A DNA stretch of 24,126 bases from a virus. Both the position numbers and the translations under genes were made by a program. The stretch lies in IMG/VR virus record IMGVR_UViG_3300009391_000002, positions 1-24,126 of that record, one strand, 5' to 3'. Of this stretch, positions 1 through 6,982 are shown in pieces. Below the pieces are notes generated by a model. It was not told where the DNA came from. It did no database searches and saw nothing but the letters and a program-made list of their open reading frames with translations. Position 1 is the first letter of the stretch. Every line of letters begins with the position of its first letter.

Positions 1-270
1 CCGATACAGTATCCGTCGTTTCAGGTGTTGGCCAAAGGCAGAAACTACAAGTCAGACTATACGCAGATGGCGAAAACAGAAGCAATCGCAAAGAGCTTGA
101 TTAATGCACTCGACCAAAAAACAGGCTATCGAATTGGCGGCAGCACCGTTTATTACAGTCGTTCTCAAACTACAAACCCGATTCCGATAGGTTTGGACGA
201 GCAAGACAGGCCGATTTACTCAACAAATTTCAATTTTAAATTACAAGCAGCATTGAAGGGAGAAATTTAA
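1..270 (+). CDS. Minor capsid / tail completion protein, 3' part only
   Basis: The frame is open from the first base of the window, so the 5' end lies outside; the GTG at 25 is an internal codon, not the start. About 89 residues are visible. The end, with its YYSRSQTTNPIPIG and YSTNFNF stretches, resembles the minor capsid / tail completion proteins that lie just before the major tail gene in siphophages, which help form the head-tail joining or tail terminator region. The position immediately before the major tail gene supports this. Two bases separate its stop from the next ATG, so the two genes are co-transcribed. The family call rests on context and general appearance. Confidence 0.6.
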   Translation, partial: PIQYPSFQVLAKGRNYKSDYTQMAKTEAIAKSLINALDQKTGYRIGGSTVYYSRSQTTNPIPIGLDEQDRPIYSTNFNFKLQAALKGEI

Positions 271-272
271 TA

Positions 273-824
273 ATGACGGTTAAAAATTATATTGATGTTC
301 CGATAGGCCCCGCGATTGTCGAGTTTGGAGAAGATGGGGACATTACAACTTTCGACGTTACTAAAGGGGGAATCGTTTTTCGTTCCGCATCCACAAAGCA
401 TGATGTAACTGTAGACCAATACGGCGATACGGTGGTTAAATCCATCTTTAAAGGGCGTACTTGCGAGGTTGTCATTCCATTTGCACTCGCAGACCTAGCG
501 AAGTTAGCTGTTGCAATCCCAAACAGTGAACTATATGCAGACGCGACAGAGGGAACGAAGTTACGACTCAACGTATATTCGCAAGCTGGGCACAACATGA
601 CGGCAGGCGCGAAGAAGCTTGTTATCAAACCGACAGACCCGTCTGCTACACCAAATGATTGGATTACGGTTCCGATTGCCGCACCACTTACGGATCCAGA
701 ATATATGTACAACGCTGATAACGAACGAATTGCGAACATGACTTTTGCGGGCTATCCAGACTTGTCTCAAAAGGGACTGCTGTACGTTATGGGCGATGAA
801 ACTGTAGTTGTTCCAGAATCTTAA
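273..824 (+). CDS. Major tail (tube) protein
   Basis: 183 residues, starting at an ATG preceded by GAAGGGAG about ten bases upstream. The protein is rich in beta-prone segments (for example VPIGPAIVEFG and GLLYVMGDE) and its length is right for the tube subunit that stacks as hexamers along the tail. It lies between the completion protein and the tail assembly chaperone, the usual place for this gene. A strong terminator follows directly. In phages this often helps give the major tail protein more transcript than the genes downstream. No Ig-like C-terminal extension is evident. Confidence 0.75.
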   Translation: MTVKNYIDVPIGPAIVEFGEDGDITTFDVTKGGIVFRSASTKHDVTVDQYGDTVVKSIFKGRTCEVVIPFALADLAKLAVAIPNSELYADATEGTKLRLNVYSQAGHNMTAGAKKLVIKPTDPSATPNDWITVPIAAPLTDPEYMYNADNERIANMTFAGYPDLSQKGLLYVMGDETVVVPES

Positions 825-826
825 AC

Positions 827-858
827 AAAGAGCCTTTTTCATTGGGCTCTTTTATTTT
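827..858 (+). terminator. Rho-independent terminator after the major tail gene
   Basis: The stem AAAGAGCC (827-834) pairs with GGCTCTTT (845-852), and a T-rich run follows. It sits inside the tail operon, so transcription of the chaperone and tape measure genes must read through it or start again just after it. Confidence 0.8.
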
Positions 859-879
859 GTTCAGAAATGAGGGATACGA

Positions 880-1266
880 TTGAATTTCATTAAGAGGGCG
901 CTGAATAAAGATACCGTTCTACTCGGAAATAGAAAAGCCGAAGTGAAAAAGCTAACACCCGCACTTTGGAAGAAGGTGTTTGGGGCAGTTGACTTGCTAC
1001 CTGGGGTTGCGTTACAAGTGTTTACCGCGCCGAAAGCGGACTTGTCGGCTTACTTACTGCAAGCGTTTGACGTAGCACTGGAAGAAATGATTGAGATTGT
1101 TTCGTTGGTGAGTGACATTGACAAAGATTACTTGTTCAATGATGCAGGGTTAGATGAACTCGTTGAATACGTGTACTTGACGATTAAGAAAAATCGATTA
1201 GACCAAACAGCAAAAAACCTCAAGGGCCTTCTCAAGCAACCAGAAGCGGAAACGCCAACGGAATAA
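880..1266 (+). CDS. Tail assembly chaperone, short product (gpG-like)
   Basis: 128 residues from a TTG start, with ATGAGGG seven bases upstream. Its position between the major tail and tape measure genes, mostly helical acidic sequence and overlap with a second frame match the lambda gpG family, which coats the tape measure protein and recruits tube subunits during tail assembly. Codon 113 (AAC, 1216-1218) lies on a slippery heptamer. Most ribosomes should continue to the stop at 1264-1266, giving this short form, and a minority should shift to make the longer fusion. The sequence identity alone would be weak, but the context and frameshift signal make the call firm. Confidence 0.8.
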   Translation: MNFIKRALNKDTVLLGNRKAEVKKLTPALWKKVFGAVDLLPGVALQVFTAPKADLSAYLLQAFDVALEEMIEIVSLVSDIDKDYLFNDAGLDELVEYVYLTIKKNRLDQTAKNLKGLLKQPEAETPTE

Positions 1267-1577
1267 AAGAGAAGGCCCCTTCTGTATCGACTGATGATTT
1301 TTTACGAGATGCAAGTTTCATTCTCGGCGTCAGTCAAACAGCAATTGAAAACGAATTTTACATGGTTGATTTACTATTTTTGATAGATAAGAAACACGAA
1401 CAACTTAATGGCGAAAAGCTTATGCAGTTGCAGCTAATGACTGCGGCAAACAATCGCACGATGGAAGATAACGATTATAAAAGGTTAGTAGGTAGTCTAA
1501 CCCCGGTAGAAGCGAAAGAAGACATGAACACGTTTGACCGCGACAAATTAGAACAACTACGAAGCATGCAAGGGTAG
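880..1577 (+). CDS. Tail assembly chaperone fusion made by -1 frameshift (gpGT-like)
   Basis: Joining 880-1218 to 1218-1577 gives about 232 residues. After AAC at 1216-1218 the ribosome slips back one base and reads CCT at 1218; the new frame stays open to the TAG at 1575-1577. The extension contains DFLRDASFILGVSQTAIENE and then a charged helical tail. The stretch 1267-1577 has no convincing start of its own: the ATG at 1362 lacks a good ribosome site, which supports making it only as a fusion. The T-like extension is thought to bind the tape measure protein. The tape measure start lies nine bases after the stop. Confidence 0.8.
1212..1278 (+). promoter_or_regulatory. Programmed -1 ribosomal frameshift signal
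   Basis: The heptamer A AAA AAC (1212-1218) is in the canonical X XXY YYZ register relative to the TTG start at 880. Five bases later a ten-base-pair stem begins: GGGCCTTCTC (1224-1233) pairs exactly with GAGAAGGCCC (1269-1278). The roughly 35-base loop contains the zero-frame stop codon. Slippery sequence, spacer and stem are all seen directly. Efficiency and any pseudoknot are unknown. Confidence 0.85.
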
Positions 1578-1585
1578 GTGATGGA

Positions 1586-4500
1586 GTGTCAAAAAGTATA
1601 GGTGATTTAAAAGGTCGCATTTCGATGGAAGCGTCGGGCTTTAAAGAAAAGATGTCCGAAGCACGCGGTGAGTTGGACAAGACAGGAATCTCCAGTAAAA
1701 ACCTAAGCCGTGACTTTGACTCGATACAGAAGGGTGCGTTAATTGTAGGTGGGGCTGTTATTGCCGGGATTGGTGCGAGTGTGAAGGTTGCAGCAGATTT
1801 CGAGCAATCTATGGCCAAAGTTAAAGCTATTTCTGGTTCGACAGCCGCAGAATTTAAACTACAAGAAGCGGCGGCACGCGATATGGGTAAATCGACCATG
1901 TTTAGTGCATCGGAAGCAGCAGAAGGTATGTCTTATTTAGCAATGGCAGGATTTACCGTCAACGAACAAATATCCGCCCTTCCCAGCGTTTTAAATGCGG
2001 CAATCGCGGGCAATATGGGACTCGGACAATCAGCAGACATCGTATCCAACATCATGACAGGTTTTGGCATTGAAGCCGATGGAGTAGCGAGTGCAGTTGA
2101 TGTTCTTGTTAAGGCTTCCAACACCGCGAACACCGATATACCCATGTTAGGCCAAGGAATGAAAATGGTTGCTCCTGTAGCGGCCGCTTTAGGATGGAGT
2201 ATCGAGGAAACAACAGCGGCAATCGGTAAGTTATCCGATGCAGGGATTCAAGGAAGCCAATCGGGTACTGTTTTACGTGCGGCGTTACTTTCGCTTGCTA
2301 ATCCGGTAGGGCAAACAGCAAAAGTTATGAAGAAGCTAAACATTGAAGTTCTTGACGCAGAAGGAAACATGAAGCCTTTACCTGAGTTAATGGGTCATAT
2401 ATCAGGGAAGTTGGATGGTATGTCAGGTGCACAGAAGACTCAAACGGCGGCACAATTGGTGGGTACTGAAGCGGCAGCGGGATTTATCTCGTTATTAGAG
2501 GTCGGAGAGGACGGATTACAGGATTACGTTACCGAACTCGAAAACTCCTCGGGTGCTGCACAAGAAATGGCAGACATTCAATCTGACACGCTTGTTGGTT
2601 CATTTAAGCAATTCCAGTCGGCTATGGAAGAGGTCGGAATCAAGATAGGTAATGAGTTTTTACCGCTATTCCGCGACATTGTTGATGGTGCAATCGACAT
2701 CGTGAACTGGTTCGGAGAAATTGACGGAAGTTCAATCGCAACAATCGCAACATTTGTTGCGGTTGCCGCAGGAGTTGCTGTCTTGCTAACAACAATCGGG
2801 AAGCTGTCATTGGCACTATCTGCATTTGCACTTACTCCAGTAGGTGCCGCGATTATAGGATTGTCTATATTGGGCGGTCTCGTAGTTGTAGCTGCAACAA
2901 ACTTTACGGATTTTGAAGAGGTAAACCTTGATTTAGCTGAAACTATGATTGAAACAAACGATGCGTTAGAAGTGAATACTGCTAAGTTTGAAGAGTTGAG
3001 AAAGAAGAGTAAATTGAGCACCGAAGAGTTCGGTCGATTCTTAGACATTCAAGACTTGATAGCAAAAGCGGTGGACGATAGCGAAATTGCAAGGTTAACC
3101 GAAGAACAAGAAGCATTAAGGGAGAAGTCGGGCCTTAGCAACGAAGAGCTAGGCAAGATGGTCGGCTTGAATAACGATTTAATTGAAACGGTCCCAGAAT
3201 CAACAGGGCTCATAACAGACCAAGGGAATCGTGTCATTGACACAACGGACGCACTAAAGGATTACAACGCAGAACTTGCAGAGGGTACACTACGTGAACT
3301 AGAACGACAGAAAATCATTGCAGAAGGTAATGAACGCGAACTTAAAGAAGAAATTATCAAGTTGCAAGCTGAACTAAACGAAGGACTAGAACTGGAAGAG
3401 CAGTACCGCAAGGACTTCGAAGGGTTTGACGAAGCGGCCACACTCGCCCGTTTAGAGGAAATAGAACTGAAAAGGGAGTCCGGCGAACTATCTTATGAGG
3501 AATTGCTATCTTTAAACTCTGAAGAGGTAAAACTTGAAGGCATCATGAAGAATTATCGTGAGCAATTGGTCAAACAAATGGAAAAGAACGATGAAAACAA
3601 GGAAACTCTTGCGTTGCTAGAAACCGAAATCGGTCTCGCTGATGACATATCAGAAATAATGATCCAACAAATCCTTAAACAGGCCGGAGTCAACTCAGAA
3701 CGTGGCAAAGGAATCGAAGCAGTTGATAAAGAAATCAAGAAGTTACAACAAGCAAAAAGCGAACTGGACAAAAACACCGATCAGGCAGGGAAGAACACGC
3801 AAGAGTACAAGGATGCAGTTACCGAAATAGACAGCCAGATTACTAACCTAGAAATCGCAAAAGATAAAGTCTTTGAGATTTACGGGGAACACCAGAAGGT
3901 GAAAAACGAGCTAATCGACGAACTCTTGTTAAGTGAAAATATCACTGCTGAAACAGGCAGGGGTACTGAAACGGTAGACAAGAAGATAGGTAAATTAAGA
4001 GATGAGAAAAAAGTTTTACAAGACAATATTCGAGAAGGCAAGGGAAACACGAAAGAACACGAGAAAACAATTACCGCGATCAACGGGCAAATCACTAATT
4101 TAAACACAGTCCGAGGTCGAATAACCGACATCCTTGGATATGCAGGTGATTTAAACAGGGAATTAGGTAAAGGTATTAGAAAGACGGTCACGATTCAGAC
4201 ATCTGGGCGTACTGATATGCTTGGTCCCCAACGTATTGCGTCACACGCCGGAGGTGTTCCAGGGTTAACCAAGCCGAAGATGCATGACGGCGGCAGTGTC
4301 GCAAGAGTTATGGAAAACTTAAAGAGCACCCCGTTGCACAACGAAATCGACGTACGTTTACTACGTAATGAGATGGTACTTACGGAAGCGCAGCAGGCTA
4401 ATTTGTTTAGTCAACTGAATGGCGGGGCTAAAGAGCAGAGTGGCAACTCATTCGACAACAGTGAAGTTATTGCATTGCTTGAAGCGATTGCACAAGGCGT

Positions 4501-4627
4501 ACAAGAAGGAAGAGACGTTCAAATCGTTATGGAATCACGCGAAGTCGGAAGACTAGTGGAGCCGCACGTAACAGAACACCAGAAACGGAACGTTAAAATA
4601 AATCATTCGTTTGGAGGGGGTGGATAA
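1586..4627 (+). CDS. Tape measure protein, TP901 family
   Basis: 1013 residues from a GTG start. It sets tail length and is ejected during infection. Residues about 60-300 have the conserved TP901 core, including FEQSMAKVKAISG, GKSTMFSASEAAEGMSYLAM and the GIQGSQSGTVLRAAL stretch. Residues about 380-440 hold hydrophobic membrane-type segments. Residues about 450-880 are charged coiled coil with two visible internal repeats: LRKKSKLSTEEFGRFL near 470 matched by LREKSGLSNEELGKMV near 510, and EAVDKEIKKL near 705 matched by ETVDKKIGKL near 790. The C-terminus has the glycine-rich SHAGGVPGL and HDGGSVARVM region common in tape measures. By the usual rule of about 0.15 nm per residue, the tail would be roughly 150 nm. 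Its end overlaps the ribosome site of the next gene. Confidence 0.92.
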   Translation: MSKSIGDLKGRISMEASGFKEKMSEARGELDKTGISSKNLSRDFDSIQKGALIVGGAVIAGIGASVKVAADFEQSMAKVKAISGSTAAEFKLQEAAARDMGKSTMFSASEAAEGMSYLAMAGFTVNEQISALPSVLNAAIAGNMGLGQSADIVSNIMTGFGIEADGVASAVDVLVKASNTANTDIPMLGQGMKMVAPVAAALGWSIEETTAAIGKLSDAGIQGSQSGTVLRAALLSLANPVGQTAKVMKKLNIEVLDAEGNMKPLPELMGHISGKLDGMSGAQKTQTAAQLVGTEAAAGFISLLEVGEDGLQDYVTELENSSGAAQEMADIQSDTLVGSFKQFQSAMEEVGIKIGNEFLPLFRDIVDGAIDIVNWFGEIDGSSIATIATFVAVAAGVAVLLTTIGKLSLALSAFALTPVGAAIIGLSILGGLVVVAATNFTDFEEVNLDLAETMIETNDALEVNTAKFEELRKKSKLSTEEFGRFLDIQDLIAKAVDDSEIARLTEEQEALREKSGLSNEELGKMVGLNNDLIETVPESTGLITDQGNRVIDTTDALKDYNAELAEGTLRELERQKIIAEGNERELKEEIIKLQAELNEGLELEEQYRKDFEGFDEAATLARLEEIELKRESGELSYEELLSLNSEEVKLEGIMKNYREQLVKQMEKNDENKETLALLETEIGLADDISEIMIQQILKQAGVNSERGKGIEAVDKEIKKLQQAKSELDKNTDQAGKNTQEYKDAVTEIDSQITNLEIAKDKVFEIYGEHQKVKNELIDELLLSENITAETGRGTETVDKKIGKLRDEKKVLQDNIREGKGNTKEHEKTITAINGQITNLNTVRGRITDILGYAGDLNRELGKGIRKTVTIQTSGRTDMLGPQRIASHAGGVPGLTKPKMHDGGSVARVMENLKSTPLHNEIDVRLLRNEMVLTEAQQANLFSQLNGGAKEQSGNSFDNSEVIALLEAIAQGVQEGRDVQIVMESREVGRLVEPHVTEHQKRNVKINHSFGGGG

Positions 4628-4628
4628 T

Positions 4629-6059
4629 ATGAACTTGACTTACGATTCCATGCGGAAAGATTGGATTACTGTTTTGCGAATAGGAAAACCTTATTGGGCG
4701 AGTCGTAAAAGAAATATATTATCCGTCCCTGGAATGCCTGGAGGTCATTTGGCAAGCACTGATATTAACCCACTTGTCATTCCTGTGCGTATAGAAATAC
4801 AAGGTGATTCAGAAAGTGATTATCTAGACAAGGTGGACGAGTTCGTTGGATGGTTAGATGTAAATAAACCAGTACCTCTTGTTTTTGACAGGTACCCCTA
4901 CAGAACGTATTACGCAGTCGTTGACGGTAATTTAGATCCAGATGAAATCGTTTCGATTGGGTTTGTCGATGTTTTTTTTGTTTGTCCAGATCCTTTTTCA
5001 TACGGTCCCGAAACACCCTACATTTTCCCATCCGATGCCGTCAACCTAACAAACGACGGTGCAGCAGACGCGGACCCGATTTTCGAACTAGAAGTATTAA
5101 AGCCCATCACATTTGCGATGGTTCAGAATCACAATGAGGAATACATGATGATTGGCAGGCCGATTGATGTCAATTCAAAAATCGTAAACACCAGAACGCT
5201 TTTACTCGAAGAACGAGGTCAAACACTTAATACATGGGATGCCACTCCGACATCTGTAGACGGTGGGGTTGTAGCAGGTAGTTTGAGTACGGATAACGAC
5301 GGAATTACAGTTCCCTCATATGGCCCCGATACGGATAATTGGCATGGTCCGGCGTTATTAAAAGAAGTCACTGTTGCACAAGATTTTGAGGTTGAAGCGA
5401 TGGTTCAGGGTAGGACAACGACCACAGGCCAGACATTCCGTATTGAGGTTTATTTATTTGATGAAGGAATGAACGTCCTTGGTAAAATGGCGATAATGGA
5501 TAACAGCTTAAACGTTCACCGTAAAAAAGGCGAGGGACGTGTTGGTCCTTACGTCGGAAAAAATACGAACTATTTAATCAGTTCGGCAAACTATAGTTAC
5601 GACCAAGATTACTTTTACGGCATGTTACGAATGCGTCGTGAGGGTAAACGTATTACATTTTACGTCACTCGTATAAACAACAACAATAAACATGTTCAGA
5701 CGCTATCAAAAACGTTTGTGGATAATGCCAATGAGTATCAAGGGCGATTAAAATACGTACAGATTCACATTGGTAAATATGGAAGCACCGAAAGAGCGTA
5801 TGCCCCCAAAATTGACAGTATAAAAGTGTTTGAACTGGATCAAGCGACAGAGGACCAAACGCCTTACATTGCACAAACGAATGACGTAATAACGTTCGAT
5901 CACGTAAATGATGAAATTTTAATTAATGGTGAGGATAGAAAAGACTTGAAGGATTTTGGAGCTAGTTATTTTCAGTTGAGTAAAGGAAACAATGCTTTGG
6001 TTGTCCATCCGGATGATAGTTTTGAGATGACATGTCGATTTAGAAAGAGATTTAGATAA
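4629..6059 (+). CDS. Distal tail protein (Dit) with inserted beta-rich domain
   Basis: 476 residues. The frame could begin at a TTG at 4611, but GGAGGGGG at 4613-4620 is correctly spaced for the ATG at 4629, which I chose. Residues about 1-135 resemble the N-terminal domain of Sipho_tail/Dit proteins, including the WASRKRNILSVPGMPG stretch and the WLDVNKPVPLVFD and FFVCPDPFSYG motifs. Dit forms the ring joining tube and tail tip. Residues about 170-385 are an insertion between the two Dit halves, beta-rich with many Gly, Asp and aromatic residues, resembling the carbohydrate-binding insertions of 'evolved' Dits. The end returns to a Dit-like domain. Host-wall binding by the insertion is inference. 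Confidence 0.85.
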   Translation: MNLTYDSMRKDWITVLRIGKPYWASRKRNILSVPGMPGGHLASTDINPLVIPVRIEIQGDSESDYLDKVDEFVGWLDVNKPVPLVFDRYPYRTYYAVVDGNLDPDEIVSIGFVDVFFVCPDPFSYGPETPYIFPSDAVNLTNDGAADADPIFELEVLKPITFAMVQNHNEEYMMIGRPIDVNSKIVNTRTLLLEERGQTLNTWDATPTSVDGGVVAGSLSTDNDGITVPSYGPDTDNWHGPALLKEVTVAQDFEVEAMVQGRTTTTGQTFRIEVYLFDEGMNVLGKMAIMDNSLNVHRKKGEGRVGPYVGKNTNYLISSANYSYDQDYFYGMLRMRREGKRITFYVTRINNNNKHVQTLSKTFVDNANEYQGRLKYVQIHIGKYGSTERAYAPKIDSIKVFELDQATEDQTPYIAQTNDVITFDHVNDEILINGEDRKDLKDFGASYFQLSKGNNALVVHPDDSFEMTCRFRKRFR

Positions 6060-6111
6060 TAATTCAGTTTACTGTTAGAATGGAGGTATTACTAGATGAA
6101 AAGGTGATTTA

Positions 6112-6777
6112 ATGACAATTTCATTGTATGTCGATGAAGATAGAAGAATAAAAGTTTCGGAAATCCCAAGTGAATGTGGGACTTGTCATAAAAACGTAGC
6201 GCCCACATATCTAACGGGAACACACATATTAAGTAGCATAGGTGAAGGTACAAGCATGGAATTGGTATTTAAGTGTACAAATAAAGATTGCAAAGGTTTG
6301 ATAATTGGGTATTATACTGATAAAGACGACCCAAATGGGCATTACCATCTTAAAAAGATTGCACCTATTAGTCCAACTGATGAATTTTTTAACGATGAAA
6401 TTGCCGAGGTGTCAGAAAACTTCGTCCATATTTATAACCAAGCCTTTCACGCAGAACAAACTAATTTAGATTTAATATCTGGAATAGGTTACCGTAAGGC
6501 GCTTGAATTTCTGGTAAAAGATTACTTGATTTATCTAAATCCTGATGAAGAACAAAAAATATTAGAAAAACAACTAAATCCATGCATCAATATGTTAGAC
6601 AATCATAATATTAAAGAGATTGCTAGGCGGGCTGCATGGCTCGGAAATGATGAAGCTCATTATATGAGAAAATGGGAAGATAAAGACATAAGTGACTTGA
6701 AAAAATTGATTGAAGTAACTGTCTATTTTATTGCAATGGATGTTTCTGCGAAGAAATATTTAGAAGAGATGAAATAA
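6112..6777 (+). CDS. Zinc-ribbon plus DUF4145-like (HEPN-related) protein
   Basis: 221 residues from an ATG with AAGGTGA close upstream. The N-terminus has a zinc ribbon: C22/C25 in CGTC, then a second pair in the FKCTNKDCKG stretch. The C-terminal half has the DUF4145-like pattern GIGYRKALEFLVKDYL and ends with ARRAAWLGNDEAHYMRKW, a likely HEPN-type helix with R and H. DUF4145 domains are helical and are often linked to defence or restriction genes; no biochemical role is known for this one. It is visibly more AT-rich than its tail-gene neighbours and interrupts the normal Dit to tail-tip order, so it is probably a later insertion. The gene at 13075 has the same architecture. Confidence 0.65.
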   Translation: MTISLYVDEDRRIKVSEIPSECGTCHKNVAPTYLTGTHILSSIGEGTSMELVFKCTNKDCKGLIIGYYTDKDDPNGHYHLKKIAPISPTDEFFNDEIAEVSENFVHIYNQAFHAEQTNLDLISGIGYRKALEFLVKDYLIYLNPDEEQKILEKQLNPCINMLDNHNIKEIARRAAWLGNDEAHYMRKWEDKDISDLKKLIEVTVYFIAMDVSAKKYLEEMK

Positions 6778-6790
6778 GGAGATGATACTA

Positions 6791-6940
6791 ATGCAGTCAT
6801 CTTGCCAAAAAGCTGAGATAGTAGAAGTGATTAAAATAATTTCTGTTGAAGGCAATGGAGAAGAATATCCGTACAGAGAGGTCATACAATATTGGACGAA
6901 AGATGGAAATCTAATAAGCGAAAAACCTAACACCCAATAG
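6791..6940 (+). CDS. Small conserved phage tail-region protein
   Basis: 49 residues, ATG preceded by AAGGAGATGATA. The sequence has AEIVEVIKIISVEGNG and a later EVIQYWTKDGNLISE. This resembles a tiny protein found near tail genes of many Firmicute phages, with the pattern 'V.VI.V.S..G.G...PVREV.QYWD..G.L'. Its function is not known to me. The stop TAG lies in the loop/3' arm of a terminator, so gene and terminator overlap. It starts 13 bases after the DUF4145-like gene and was probably inserted or carried with it, although it could equally be an original tail-operon gene. Confidence 0.65.
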   Translation: MQSSCQKAEIVEVIKIISVEGNGEEYPYREVIQYWTKDGNLISEKPNTQ

Positions 6941-6952
6941 GGTGTTTTTCTT
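6929..6952 (+). terminator. Terminator before the tail-tip gene
   Basis: AACACCC (6929-6935), loop AATA, GGGTGTT (6940-6946), then a T-rich run. It overlaps the stop codon of the small gene and would separate the Dit/DUF4145 transcript from the tail-tip gene unless transcription reads through. Confidence 0.75.
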
Positions 6953-6982
6953 TTGTTCAAAATCAAAGAAAGGAGAATGCAC

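Noticed and set aside
287-842. Open frames on the - strand across the major tail gene
   Set aside because: They are antisense to a well-placed gene with no ribosome sites; composition is serine/leucine-rich, as expected of reverse frames.
6060-6112. TGTTAGAATGG before the first DUF4145-like gene as a decayed copy of the recurring element
   Set aside because: The core needs an insertion to match and AAGG is missing at the right distance.
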